A DNA stretch of 64,000 nt, taken from Shewanella benthica (GTDB lineage Bacteria; Pseudomonadota; Gammaproteobacteria; Enterobacterales; Shewanellaceae). The position numbers and the translations under genes were made by a program. The DNA lies in contig JAKVHY010000025.1 in the NCBI GenBank assembly GCA_023284085.1, positions 39,133 through 103,132 on the forward strand, read 5' to 3'. This document shows, in pieces, positions 9,436 through 18,808 of the stretch. Each line of letters opens with the position of its first letter. Within the stretch, counting starts at the first letter, position 1. The notes below the pieces were generated by a model. The model had not been told where the DNA came from and made no database searches. It was given only the letters and a program-made list of their open reading frames with translations.

Positions 9436-10428
9436 TTGAACCAGTCTCAGCAAGCCGTTTCTCAACTATTTCATTCCGTTTCACAGTCTGTTATTGGCCA
9501 AGAGCATGTGGTTAAATCTCTGCTTATTGCGATGCTGACCCGTGGTCATATCTTGTTAGAGGGATTACCGGGTACCGCTAAGACGCGCTCAATTAAATCG
9601 TTAGCCAGTGCCATGAATGCCAGTTTTAGCCGTATTCAATTTACCCCAGATCTGCTGCCATCGGATGTGACTGGCAGTGACGCCTATAAAGAGATCGACG
9701 GCAAGCCGAGCTTGGTGTATCAGCCTGGACCTATTTTCAATAATCTAGTGTTAGCCGATGAGATTAACCGCGCCCCCGCTAAGGTACAAGCGGCTTTGTT
9801 AGAGGCCATGGGGGAGAACACAGTGACATCGGCAGGCATCACCCGCGAATTGCCCGAGTTATTTCTAGTGATGGCGACACAAAATCCCATAGAGCAAGAG
9901 GGTACCTATCCGCTACCTGAAGCACAGATGGATAGATTCACCCTCAAGGTTGATATTCACTATCCTGACGCAGAAGCCGAGCGGGCTATCATTCGCCTAG
10001 TGAGGGGAGAAGAGCCTGGCGCCCAAACCAAAGAACGAGGCATTGACGCAGAGCATGCCATTACAGTCACCCCTGAACATATTATCAATGGCCAAAAAGC
10101 GCTTAACCAAGTCCATGTCTCTGAGGTGGCTGAAAACTACATTGTCAATCTGGTCATGGCAACGCGAGACGGTACTGACTATAAGCATGCACAGTTCCCG
10201 CAATGGCTTGAGGTTGGCGTAAGCCCACGAGCGAGTATTGCACTCGATCGATGTGCCAGAGCGCATGCTTGGTTAGCTGGGCGTGATTATGTCGACCCAG
10301 ATGATATTAGGGGCGTGATCCATCAAGTTATGGGTCATCGTTTAGTGCTCAGCTATGAGGCGATTGCGGAGCAAGTTACACCAAAACAGATCGTTGACAA
10401 TATCTTAAAGTACGTGCCTATAGGGTAA
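9436..10428 (+). CDS. MoxR-family AAA+ ATPase
   Basis: A cytoplasmic AAA+ chaperone of 330 residues; members act with VWA-domain partners in assembly or maturation of protein complexes. Walker A is GLPGTAKT (residues 43-50), Walker B lies in LVLADEINRAP, and the sensor region has MATQNPIEQEGTYPLPEAQ, the MoxR hallmark. Start is TTG after AGGTGAT; no upstream ATG fits. It is the first of six tightly packed genes (MoxR, DUF58, DUF4381, BatA, BatB, BatD), the standard Bat/aerotolerance arrangement. Confidence 0.94.
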   Translation: MNQSQQAVSQLFHSVSQSVIGQEHVVKSLLIAMLTRGHILLEGLPGTAKTRSIKSLASAMNASFSRIQFTPDLLPSDVTGSDAYKEIDGKPSLVYQPGPIFNNLVLADEINRAPAKVQAALLEAMGENTVTSAGITRELPELFLVMATQNPIEQEGTYPLPEAQMDRFTLKVDIHYPDAEAERAIIRLVRGEEPGAQTKERGIDAEHAITVTPEHIINGQKALNQVHVSEVAENYIVNLVMATRDGTDYKHAQFPQWLEVGVSPRASIALDRCARAHAWLAGRDYVDPDDIRGVIHQVMGHRLVLSYEAIAEQVTPKQIVDNILKYVPIG

Positions 10429-10432
10429 GGAT

Positions 10433-11434
10433 ATGAACTGGAAAACTTTTGTATCAAACTCACTTCCAAAACCAAAGTCAGCTCCTCAACAGGGTGAGTT
10501 AGATGCAAGAGTTTATGTTGAAAAATCGAGTTTGATAGCGCTTAAAAACTCAACCAAAGGCTTTAGTTTTTTACCGAGTAATAGCCGCACAACAATCTTG
10601 TCTGGCAGACATTATTCCAAGGTCCGTGGCAGGGGATTGAATTTTGAGGAACTGCGTCATTACCAAGAGGGTGATGAGGTAAAAAGTATCGATTGGAATG
10701 TGACTCTGAGAACGGGTAAACCCCATGTTCGCGTTTTTAGTGAAGAGAAAGAGCGCCAAGTGCTGGTATGTGTCGATCAACGTCAATCTATGTTTTTTGG
10801 CTCGCAAGCGGTGATGAAATCGGTGGTTGCTGCTCAAGTTGCGGCCTTATGTATCTGGCGGGTACTTCAGGACGGCGATAGAATCGGTGGTATGGTCTTT
10901 TCTGAGCATCATAGAGAGGTCTTTAAGGCGCGAAGAGATGCCCGTTCTGCGATCCACTTTATCGACAAGATTTGTGAAGCAAACCACGCATTAAAAAGTG
11001 GCCAAGCGACGAGTGAAGACAATACCTTAGTGGCAGCTCTCGAAGAGATGACACGGTTAAAGTTACATAACTCCACCCTGATTTTAATCAGTGACTGGTT
11101 AGGCTTCGATCAAAAAACTGAACAGTTGATCCGCTATCTGCAACGCAAAAACGAGCTAATTTTAGTACATATTAGTGATCCTTTAGAACGTGATCTACAG
11201 GATATTGATAACTTGGTTGCCAGTGACGGTGAATATCAACTTCATATAAAAAAACAATCAATGAGCCATTCACATAAGGCATTTATCCATGCCTTCAGCC
11301 AAGAGCATCTGGAGATGAAAGAACAGTTAGCTCAAACGGTGAGAACTCAAACCACGCCAGTCATTAACTTGGCAACCTCTGGTGATGAAATCACACATTT
11401 TAAATCAGCGTTTAATCTAAGGGCAAACTCATGA
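10433..11434 (+). CDS. DUF58 domain protein (VWA-like) of the MoxR-Bat operon
   Basis: A cytoplasmic 333-residue protein with the DUF58 core GRGLNFEELRHYQEGDEV and IDWNVTLRTGKPHVR at about residues 67-104, then a VWA-like fold with VCVDQRQSM and LILISDWLGF. Partners of this family are MoxR ATPases and membrane VWA proteins. It begins 4 bases after the MoxR stop behind AAGGAT and its end overlaps the next gene by 4 bases. Exact biochemical role is unknown. Confidence 0.92.
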   Translation: MNWKTFVSNSLPKPKSAPQQGELDARVYVEKSSLIALKNSTKGFSFLPSNSRTTILSGRHYSKVRGRGLNFEELRHYQEGDEVKSIDWNVTLRTGKPHVRVFSEEKERQVLVCVDQRQSMFFGSQAVMKSVVAAQVAALCIWRVLQDGDRIGGMVFSEHHREVFKARRDARSAIHFIDKICEANHALKSGQATSEDNTLVAALEEMTRLKLHNSTLILISDWLGFDQKTEQLIRYLQRKNELILVHISDPLERDLQDIDNLVASDGEYQLHIKKQSMSHSHKAFIHAFSQEHLEMKEQLAQTVRTQTTPVINLATSGDEITHFKSAFNLRANS

Positions 11435-12051
11435 ATGCCTTACCTGTGCTTCAAGCTGCCATTGAGGTCGATAGCAGTTTTGGTAATCCCATGATGAAAA
11501 TGGCTCAGTTTGAGGAACTAAGCTTACCGACAGAGGTTAGCTTGCTGCCACAAACTTGGGGTTGGGCTCTATTGCTACTGTTTATTGTCTTTGGCTTGAC
11601 TGTTTTCGCGGTTAAAAAAGGCCGACATTGGTGGAAAAACCGCTACCGCAAACAGCTCATTGAACAGCTCAACAGCATTGACTCGTCTGGCGGTCATGTT
11701 AACTGTGATGTGCTGACGATTTTACATCTAGGTGTGGGTGCAGCCTACGGCGTTCAGGGCAGTCAAGCCCGTAGTTTGACGGGTAACAGATGGCTAGAAT
11801 TTCTAGATTTGTGCAGCGGGGGAAACACCCTGTTTAACTCTCAATGGGGCCTTGATTGGCAGCGTGCTTGTTGGATGAAGCCTGAAGAGGTACCTAAGAC
11901 TCAACATCAAAATGCCAGATTAATTGCTGAGACAAGGCAATGGTTATTGTCACACTCAGAGCAGCTTCCAAGCCAAGCTATAAATGGCAGTGATCCAGTG
12001 GGCCAGCAAGCCAATGATATGTTAATCAATGCGTCAGGAGCTAAGTCATGA
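11431..12051 (+). CDS. DUF4381 membrane protein of the Bat operon
   Basis: A 206-residue protein with one clear transmembrane segment (WGWALLLLFIVFGLTVFAV, about residues 43-61) after a short periplasmic N-terminus containing LPTEVSLLPQTWG, and a basic cytoplasmic region after it. This architecture and position between DUF58 and BatA match DUF4381. ATGA overlaps join it to both neighbours, indicating translational coupling. Function within the complex is unknown. Confidence 0.85.
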   Translation: MNALPVLQAAIEVDSSFGNPMMKMAQFEELSLPTEVSLLPQTWGWALLLLFIVFGLTVFAVKKGRHWWKNRYRKQLIEQLNSIDSSGGHVNCDVLTILHLGVGAAYGVQGSQARSLTGNRWLEFLDLCSGGNTLFNSQWGLDWQRACWMKPEEVPKTQHQNARLIAETRQWLLSHSEQLPSQAINGSDPVGQQANDMLINASGAKS

Positions 12052-13193
12052 TTGAATTTAGCTATCCTTGGCTATTGCTGTTACTACCGCTGCCGATTGC
12101 TATCTATAAATTTGCACCAGCCTATAAAGTTAAGCAGCAAGCAGTGCATGTGCCATTTTTTGACGTTTTAGTTCGCTTGCTTAATGAGGCTCCCACCACT
12201 GGTGGGGTTAAACTTGAGCCACAGGTTTGGCAAAAAATTGCGCTTATTCTCGTTTGGTGTCTATTGGTTATTGCGATGGCAAAACCTGTGTGGCTTGGTG
12301 AGCCACAGGTACGTGACAAGATTGGTCGCGACCTTATGATGGTGGTCGATCTTTCAGGCTCTATGGATGCTAAAGACTTTTCTATGCCTGGCGAGAGTAG
12401 TGAGACGATCACTCGGCTCGATGCGGTAAAAAATGTGATGGCAGACTTTGTCGCCAACCGCCGTGGGGACAGGTTAGGGCTGATCTTATTTGGTGACGCC
12501 GCCTATCTACAAGCCCCTTTTACTGAAGATCATCAAGCCTGGATTGAATTGCTCAATGAAACCCGTGTTGCTATGGCGGGCCAAAGTACTCACTTAGGCG
12601 ATGCACTCGGGCTGGCAATTAAAGTGATTGATGAAGCCCAGGATATTAGTCGAGAAGCTGGCCGTACAGATATTCAAGGTGAAACGGCTGACAAGGTGGT
12701 GATCTTGCTCACCGACGGTAATGATACCGACAGTCTAGTACCACCATTAGAAGCGGCTAAAATTGCCGCCCATCGCGGAATAAGAGTCCATGTTATTGCT
12801 ATTGGCGATCCTAGAACCATAGGCGAGCAGGCTCTGGATATGGTGACCATCGAAGGTATAGCAACTATAACCGGTGGCCGTGCCTTTCAAGCGGTATCTA
12901 AGGTCGAGCTAGAGAATGTTTACCGAGAAATAGAAGCATTAGAGCCGGCGCAATATGCCAGCTTGACCTATCAACCTAAAGTTAGCATGCACTATTTACC
13001 GGTTGCTATCGCCATCTGCTTGTTTTTATTGGCATCCACCTTGGTTTTGTTCAAGCGCATGATAATGCTAGCACTTGAACGGAATCGACTCGGAGCGAAT
13101 GTCAAAAATTTGAGCGCCAGTAATATAAATCCTGTGGGCACAGGCTCCAGCGATGCTGAACTAACAGCGGCATTACCCAAGGAGGATCGCTAA
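12048..13193 (+). CDS. batA: BatA-like VWA membrane protein
   Basis: A membrane protein of 381 residues with two N-terminal helices, a periplasmic VWA domain and a C-terminal helix near residues 320-340. The MIDAS motif DLSGSMDAKDF starts at Asp101 and LLTDGNDTDS follows, so metal binding appears intact. BatA proteins are linked to oxygen tolerance in Bacteroides and to envelope stress in others; in gammaproteobacteria the role is less clear. Overlaps its neighbours by 4 bases and 1 base. Confidence 0.9.
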   Translation: MIEFSYPWLLLLLPLPIAIYKFAPAYKVKQQAVHVPFFDVLVRLLNEAPTTGGVKLEPQVWQKIALILVWCLLVIAMAKPVWLGEPQVRDKIGRDLMMVVDLSGSMDAKDFSMPGESSETITRLDAVKNVMADFVANRRGDRLGLILFGDAAYLQAPFTEDHQAWIELLNETRVAMAGQSTHLGDALGLAIKVIDEAQDISREAGRTDIQGETADKVVILLTDGNDTDSLVPPLEAAKIAAHRGIRVHVIAIGDPRTIGEQALDMVTIEGIATITGGRAFQAVSKVELENVYREIEALEPAQYASLTYQPKVSMHYLPVAIAICLFLLASTLVLFKRMIMLALERNRLGANVKNLSASNINPVGTGSSDAELTAALPKEDR

Positions 13194-14890
13194 TGTTGTT
13201 GTCTCAGCTTGAGCTTTTTCATTTTATCAGGCCTGGTTGGTTATTGCTGTTATTGCCCATTTGTGTACTTTTTGCCATTCAGTGGCGTCGAGGTAACAGC
13301 CAGCCACAATGGCAAAACAAGCTGCCCACTCATTTACTTAACGCACTCAGCGTTGGGGATAATGGTTGGAAGAAGATGTTACCCCTTAAAATTTGGTGTT
13401 TGGCCCTTATTCTAGCGACACTCATTGCAGCGGGGCCAACTTGGCAACGTCAAGCATCACCGTTTGGCGAGGATAAAGCACCACTTATCATAGTGCTGGA
13501 CGTATCAACCTCTATGCTTGAAAAAGATGTTCAACCATCGCGCTTAGTCAGGGCTAAACAGAAGATTGAAGATCTGATCCAGCTAAGAGAGGGTGGAGCC
13601 ACAGCCTTAATCGTTTATTCCGGTAGTGCCCATTTGGCCATGCCATTAACCCGAGATCGTAGCGTGTTCAGTCCTTTACTCCACGCAGTATCGAGCGATA
13701 TTATGCCAAGGGAAGGTAAGTTTGCCCAATACGCATTGCCTGTTATCGAACGGCTAATTTCAGCAGACTTAGATCTTGAAGCTAGGCCTCTTCAGGCTAT
13801 TAACCCTAAAGGCAGTAGCACTGTGCTGTTAATTACCGATGGACTCGGCGGCGGCACGGCAACGGCATTTAAGCAGTACTTTAATTCTGACGTCCATTCT
13901 AAGCAGAACACTAGCCCCCCCAAGTTAATAGTATTCGGTGTCGGTGATACCAAAGCCAGTGCTCAGATCCCATTTGACCCTAAGGCGTTAAAACAGCTTG
14001 CCCTTGATGTGAGTGGTGAATATATCCCATTAACTGTGAGCAGTGATGATATTGAAAGCATCATCGATGAGGTGCAATCGCACTTTCTGATGAGCCATGA
14101 TTCAGCCGAGCCATGGCGTGATATGGGCTATGGCTTAGTCTTCGTTGTTGCCGCCATTTTTCTACTCTGGTTCAGACGAGGCTGGACAGTTCAGTGGTGC
14201 TTAGTCGGAGCCTTGTTGTTTGCATCACCTAACGATGTGTTAGCTGCTAATACGGTAACGAGTAATACTATCGCCCAGCAGAGTCAACAGGCTATAGAAC
14301 AAGCGCAAGGCTGGCATTTTTTTGATATCTGGCTGACCAGAGATCAGCAAGCCAGTTATTACTTTCAGCAAGGGGAATACCTGCAAGCGGCCGCCTACTT
14401 TGAGTCGCCGATGTGGAAAGCGACGGCTTTCTATCTTGCTGAAGATTTCAAATCAGCACACAGCTATTTTATGCGGGTCGATAGTGACGAGGCGCGCTTT
14501 GGCGCTGCCAACGCCTTGGTTCATCAGCGTGAATATATTGCAGGACGTAATTTCTACCGAGAAATTACTATCGATTCACCGGCATTTACTCCTGCACAAA
14601 CTAATTTGGCTAAAGTTCAAAAAATTATCGATGATATTAATCGCCAAAGTGAGAGCCAAGCCAATACCGAGAATGAAGCATCAAAAGAGCTGGGTGATGA
14701 GCCACAAACAGGCGATGGTGCAGAGGAAAAAGTGGCGAAAGAGTTTGTCCAGAAAACACCGTTAACGGCACAGGAATTACTTGAAGATGACACGCTTAAT
14801 CAGGTGTGGATGAAGCGTGTACAAGGCGACCCAAAGCGTTTTTTATCGAGCAAGTTTCGCATTCAGCTTGAACAAGAGAGAGACAAATAA
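13193..14890 (+). CDS. batB: BatB-like VWA and TPR protein
   Basis: A 565-residue protein: two N-terminal TM helices, a VWA domain with intact MIDAS (VLDVSTSM near residue 103) and LLITDGLGGG, another TM pair around residues 310-350, then a TPR-like part (YYFQQGEYLQAAAYFE) and an acidic, low-complexity tail. This corresponds to a BatB-BatC fusion: the VWA subunit with the TPR domain that is a separate batC gene in some bacteria. Starts on the last base of batA and shares one base with batD. Confidence 0.88.
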   Translation: MLLSQLELFHFIRPGWLLLLLPICVLFAIQWRRGNSQPQWQNKLPTHLLNALSVGDNGWKKMLPLKIWCLALILATLIAAGPTWQRQASPFGEDKAPLIIVLDVSTSMLEKDVQPSRLVRAKQKIEDLIQLREGGATALIVYSGSAHLAMPLTRDRSVFSPLLHAVSSDIMPREGKFAQYALPVIERLISADLDLEARPLQAINPKGSSTVLLITDGLGGGTATAFKQYFNSDVHSKQNTSPPKLIVFGVGDTKASAQIPFDPKALKQLALDVSGEYIPLTVSSDDIESIIDEVQSHFLMSHDSAEPWRDMGYGLVFVVAAIFLLWFRRGWTVQWCLVGALLFASPNDVLAANTVTSNTIAQQSQQAIEQAQGWHFFDIWLTRDQQASYYFQQGEYLQAAAYFESPMWKATAFYLAEDFKSAHSYFMRVDSDEARFGAANALVHQREYIAGRNFYREITIDSPAFTPAQTNLAKVQKIIDDINRQSESQANTENEASKELGDEPQTGDGAEEKVAKEFVQKTPLTAQELLEDDTLNQVWMKRVQGDPKRFLSSKFRIQLEQERDK

Positions 14891-16161
14891 TGGATAAGCC
14901 TCTATTTAAGCGCACAAGCCTTTTACAGCGAATATTGAAAATAACTTTGCGTATCACCATGATGTTCTTCATGTTCATATTTACCGCTAACGCGTTAGCA
15001 TCTGAAGTGACGATTCAAGCGTTACAGGCTAATCAACGTGTTGAGATTAGCAGTTGGATTGAGCAAAAAGGCGATGTGGCTCCGGGTGAGCAGTTAGATC
15101 TTTATATTAAAGTGGCTACAGATCATTGGTTCAGTGGCGGGACATTTATCAGTGCTTTTGATATCCCTAACACCTTAGTCATGAGACGAAAAAAACTCGC
15201 TAATAATTATACCGAAAGGCGTAATGGCCAGACTTGGTCAATCCAAGAGTGGCAGCTTAGCCTATACCCGCAAGCCACTGGTGAGTACCAGATCCCAGCT
15301 ATTCCAGTGACTCTGCATGTGGTCGATAAGCCGGGCCAGAATGTGAGTGGCACCTTATTAACTCAGCCTATCAAGTTTACGGTATCGCTGCCTACGGCGC
15401 AGATGACCAGCGACAGGCAATGGATCTCCGCGCCAGCGTTAACCCTTGAGCAATCTTGGAGTGTCGAGCCAGAGAGGCCATTAAACGTGGGCGATGCCAT
15501 CACCCGCACTATTACTATGACTGGTGAAGATACCACTGCTATGTTGTTTCCAGAATTTCCATTGGCTACATCAGATAAATTGCAGTCTTATCAAGGTGCA
15601 GGCGCTGTTAAAGACAGCCAGAATCGAGGTGACTTTTATGCCACTAAGACCTGGGAGCAAACCTACATAGTGCAGACTAACGGTGAGATCGAGTTACCAG
15701 AAGTGTCAGTGTTGTGGTGGAATACACAGTCGAAACAATTTACTGAACTAGAGCTTTCGTCAGCAAACTGGCAAGTGAGCCATACACCACAGAGCTTTAT
15801 AAAGGCCTATGCTTGGGTATTGATAGTGATCCTTGCCATCGGTTTTGGCTTAGTTAAATTATTGACTGAATTTATTGTCCGCTACCAACGAGAAAGCCTG
15901 CCAACATGGGTGATGTTTGTGATCGCTAATCTTGCTGGTAAGCAACCGCGGATCAATCAGTATATATATCGTCGTCAGTTTGAAGCTGCCAATAAGCATC
16001 GGCTTAGAGAAGATGGATCGGTACTGACAGAACGGTATCAAGCAGACAACAAATCAACCAAGATTATTGAGCAATGGTTCTCTTCACAATACTCGAAAAG
16101 AGAGCAAGCTATTACTTGGTTGCACAATCATAAAGTATGGCGGCGTAAAGCAGATAAGTGA
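14890..16161 (+). CDS. batD: BatD-like periplasmic membrane protein
   Basis: Last gene of the MoxR-Bat operon, 423 residues. A long N-terminal export signal ends near ANALAS; the periplasmic part has immunoglobulin-like segments, including GEYQIPAIPVTLHV and VTRTITMTGED-type strands (residues about 195-210) found in BatD/oxygen-tolerance proteins. A TM helix around residues 305-325 (YAWVLIVILAIGFGLVKLL) precedes a basic cytoplasmic tail. Assigned by length, topology and operon position. Confidence 0.85.
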   Translation: MDKPLFKRTSLLQRILKITLRITMMFFMFIFTANALASEVTIQALQANQRVEISSWIEQKGDVAPGEQLDLYIKVATDHWFSGGTFISAFDIPNTLVMRRKKLANNYTERRNGQTWSIQEWQLSLYPQATGEYQIPAIPVTLHVVDKPGQNVSGTLLTQPIKFTVSLPTAQMTSDRQWISAPALTLEQSWSVEPERPLNVGDAITRTITMTGEDTTAMLFPEFPLATSDKLQSYQGAGAVKDSQNRGDFYATKTWEQTYIVQTNGEIELPEVSVLWWNTQSKQFTELELSSANWQVSHTPQSFIKAYAWVLIVILAIGFGLVKLLTEFIVRYQRESLPTWVMFVIANLAGKQPRINQYIYRRQFEAANKHRLREDGSVLTERYQADNKSTKIIEQWFSSQYSKREQAITWLHNHKVWRRKADK

Positions 16162-16264
16162 GTCAATGTCTACTGCCGCGTATCTGTTTACTTCCAGGTT
16201 TCTAGTTTTCCAGGTTACTGGCAATATTTAGATGGGTCTTTGGTTCTAGGGGGTGGGGCTCAAA

Positions 16265-16299
16265 GCAGACAGTTTTAACTAGGGTGAAAAACTGCCTGC
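16265..16299. terminator. Bidirectional terminator-like hairpin between batD and phosphatase
   Basis: Arms GCAGaCAGTTTT and AAAACTGcCTGC pair with one internal mismatch. It lies between two convergent genes and has T-rich and A-rich flanks, so it may serve both. Confidence 0.5.
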
Positions 16300-16322
16300 T
16301 ATTTCATTGTGACGCTTTGGTA

Positions 16323-18053
16323 TTACTGAGCTGTTTTACTCGTTTCAACGACCTCTTTTAGTACAGTGCCTGTAGCACCGGAAGGATAAGTGATACCCAA
16401 ATAGTTTGAGATAGTCGGTGCAATATCGTAAGGGGCGACTTCGCGACTGATAGTCTGCCCCTTGAGCCCTGCGCCTGCAAAGATGATAGGAACATGAGTA
16501 TCGTAACGCCATGGCGAGCCATGTACTGAAGCGACCTGTAATCCGTCGAAATCATTGATATAGACGTTGGGGGAGAAGATAAGATATATATCACCAGAGC
16601 GCAGCGAGTGATGGTTATTAGTCACTTGCTGCATAATGCGAGAATTGGCCAGCTTCCCCTCTTCAATGGCTCGACTTGATACCGCGTATTCGATGCCATT
16701 AATTTTTTCGACCTCTTTGGCGACAGCCTGTTGCACCGCTTTAATGTCTAGTTTCTGCATTTCTATTAACTGGTGATCGAGATAAATATAGGGATGAGAA
16801 TAGAGCTTGAACAGAGATTCTCCAATGCCAAACTTTGTTTCTAATCGGCTGAAAGCACCGCTGTTTTTTAGTGTGTCTAAATTAAAGTAATGGGCTTTTT
16901 TGCCGCCTAAATTATGTAAGTGGCCTGGTGCATCAGGGGCTCCATGGTCGGCTGATAGTACTATGAGTGTATTGTCCAAGCCGATGGTTTCATCTATGTA
17001 GCTGAACAGCTTGGCGAGGGTTCTATCGAGTCGAAGCAAGTTATCTTCAGCTTCTTTACTAGAAGGGCCATAAACATGGATCACATAGTCTGTGGCAGAA
17101 AAACTAATCGCTAAGTAATCAGGTACGCTATTTCTCCCAATATTTTCATTCTTTATCAGTGCCTTGGAAAAATCCAATGTGAGATCATCACCTGCAGGGC
17201 TAAGGGTTAACTTAGTCGTGAAATATTTATCATCCGAAGGCCCATAGGGGTGAGGAAAACGCTCGCCAAAGTTAGCAAAGTCTAGCTTGTAGCTAGTATC
17301 TTGTTCAGAGGCGAAAAAGTATTGGTCCTTGCGCTTTAGGGGGGCCCAAAATTTATTATGGTATTTCTGGGTAGGCGAATTTTTGTTCCATTTTTCAACC
17401 CAGTCAGGGTACTTGTCAAAGTAGTAATCACTGGTAACAAAACCTGCAGTGGTTTTAGAAAACCAGAAGGCTTTACCATATTCCCCAGCAAGCGAGACTG
17501 CACCCCTGTCTTTTATAGAAACGGAATAGACTTTAGATTGGCCATTATAGGCGGTAGTGATCTCGTCACTGATGGTGCTAGTTAGGATAGTGAGCGGTGA
17601 GCGGCCATCGCTTTTAGCTACTTTTTGAGTTACGTCTATTTCGGTGCTGCTATCAACACCTCCACCAGCAGTTAACAGGTGATAGTTTCCGTCTTCGATA
17701 TTATATACGCTGCGATCTTTATTTCGATCGAACCACACATTTCCAATCATGCCATGTACTGAAGGCGTGGCTCCCGTCGCTAATGACACATGGCCTACTA
17801 CGGTTTCAGTATTAGCATGCTGATAATGGGCATTAGTGTACACAATCCCATTATCGAGTAGATATCTAAAACCTCCTTCTCCCATATTATCTAAGAAACG
17901 AGTGGGCAGGTCGCCACGTAGGGCATCGACCGTTATCTGTAGGATCAGCTTAGGTTCATTACTATCAGCAGCCAACACTGGAATGCTTGAGACTATAGAT
18001 AAAGCGATAGTGGAAATGAAGGCCGAGCGAATGAATCGATTGCTATGAAGCAT
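16323..18053 (-). CDS. PafA-like alkaline phosphatase / type I phosphodiesterase family, exported
   Basis: An exported metal-dependent phosphatase of about 576 residues from the alkaline-phosphatase superfamily. A Sec signal ends in IPVLAADS. Metal and catalytic elements are visible: TVDALRGD, the nucleophile-Thr region HANTETVVGHVSLATGATP, LSADHGAPDAPGH and HGSPWRYDTH. The Thr nucleophile and the long insertions resemble PafA of Elizabethkingia/Flavobacterium. I prefer ATG 18053, since AGG lies 9 bases upstream; ATG 18062 directly abuts that motif. It is a single gene, likely for organic phosphate scavenging; phosphate regulation was not visible. Confidence 0.88.
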   Translation of the reverse strand: MLHSNRFIRSAFISTIALSIVSSIPVLAADSNEPKLILQITVDALRGDLPTRFLDNMGEGGFRYLLDNGIVYTNAHYQHANTETVVGHVSLATGATPSVHGMIGNVWFDRNKDRSVYNIEDGNYHLLTAGGGVDSSTEIDVTQKVAKSDGRSPLTILTSTISDEITTAYNGQSKVYSVSIKDRGAVSLAGEYGKAFWFSKTTAGFVTSDYYFDKYPDWVEKWNKNSPTQKYHNKFWAPLKRKDQYFFASEQDTSYKLDFANFGERFPHPYGPSDDKYFTTKLTLSPAGDDLTLDFSKALIKNENIGRNSVPDYLAISFSATDYVIHVYGPSSKEAEDNLLRLDRTLAKLFSYIDETIGLDNTLIVLSADHGAPDAPGHLHNLGGKKAHYFNLDTLKNSGAFSRLETKFGIGESLFKLYSHPYIYLDHQLIEMQKLDIKAVQQAVAKEVEKINGIEYAVSSRAIEEGKLANSRIMQQVTNNHHSLRSGDIYLIFSPNVYINDFDGLQVASVHGSPWRYDTHVPIIFAGAGLKGQTISREVAPYDIAPTISNYLGITYPSGATGTVLKEVVETSKTAQ

Positions 18054-18808
18054 TGCTACCATCCTAAACTGTATTAGAAATTCATCTAAAAGTGAATGTT
18101 AGATAATTAATCATGATCTGTTTGTACTTAACCATGAATACTATCCCGTATTTTGCTGAATAAAACCTAGGTAGATTACTAGTAATCATTTCAATTTTAT
18201 ACCCGTGATATATCACTTTAGTCATGGATAAGAAGCCACATTGCAACTTACCGTTCACGCCTCAGTGATATGAACTCGACTTAATATTCTCTGCGATAAT
18301 GGGATCAAACTTATTACTGCTTTTGGCAAGTTATTTCATGATCCAGTGGAGACATTACAAGAGCCGACAAGTTATTGTGAACGCATGGGTAAACGACGAC
18401 GGCATTTTTCCAAAACTGCCAATATTTTCAAGCTGGCTAAGCATTTCAATTTAAGCCGGCTCATTGTCAATTGAGTCAGAACCTGCTGTCTGAATTTCAT
18501 CATTTTGCCCTAAATACCCACTCCCAACATTCCCAACACTTTCTTCGTGGCGAAGAAAATATAGACATGTCCGATTGGTTTTATCGCCAAGTAGGACTTG
18601 GATAATCCGCTATAGACTCGGTATGTTATTGATTAACAATGGGAGGATAAATTAACTGTTTTTTTATTAAATATTAGTTAACGCTATTGGATTGTTGGCC
18701 GATATTAGGTAGCAATTAAAAAATGTATCTTAGATGCATTTTTTTGTTTGCTTGATATTAATTCTTAGCTGTTATTAACAAAGTTTTCGATTTTAAAAGG
18801 TCTTCAAT
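18054..18808. other. Intergenic region holding a decayed repeat
   Basis: This 755-base stretch holds the phosphatase promoter on the minus strand, a decayed transposase-derived repeat (18321-18635, listed separately) and an AT-rich stretch before the chemoreceptor start. No intact gene was found. Confidence 0.6.
18321..18635 (+). pseudogene. Decayed 3' end of Y1 (REP-associated) transposase, repeat copy A
   Basis: Translation from about 18322 gives FGKLFHDPVETLQEPTSYCE and then RMGKRRRHF. This aligns with the C-terminus of the transposase remnant at 29.4-30.2 kb, which reads FKGPVGNTQELTAYCEHLDRKRR. The noncoding sequence after it also matches copy B at 20824-21141, both around AATTTCATCATTTT and at the end (TATAGA…GTTATTGATTA). 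It lacks the catalytic N-terminal half, so it is a relic. Confidence 0.7.
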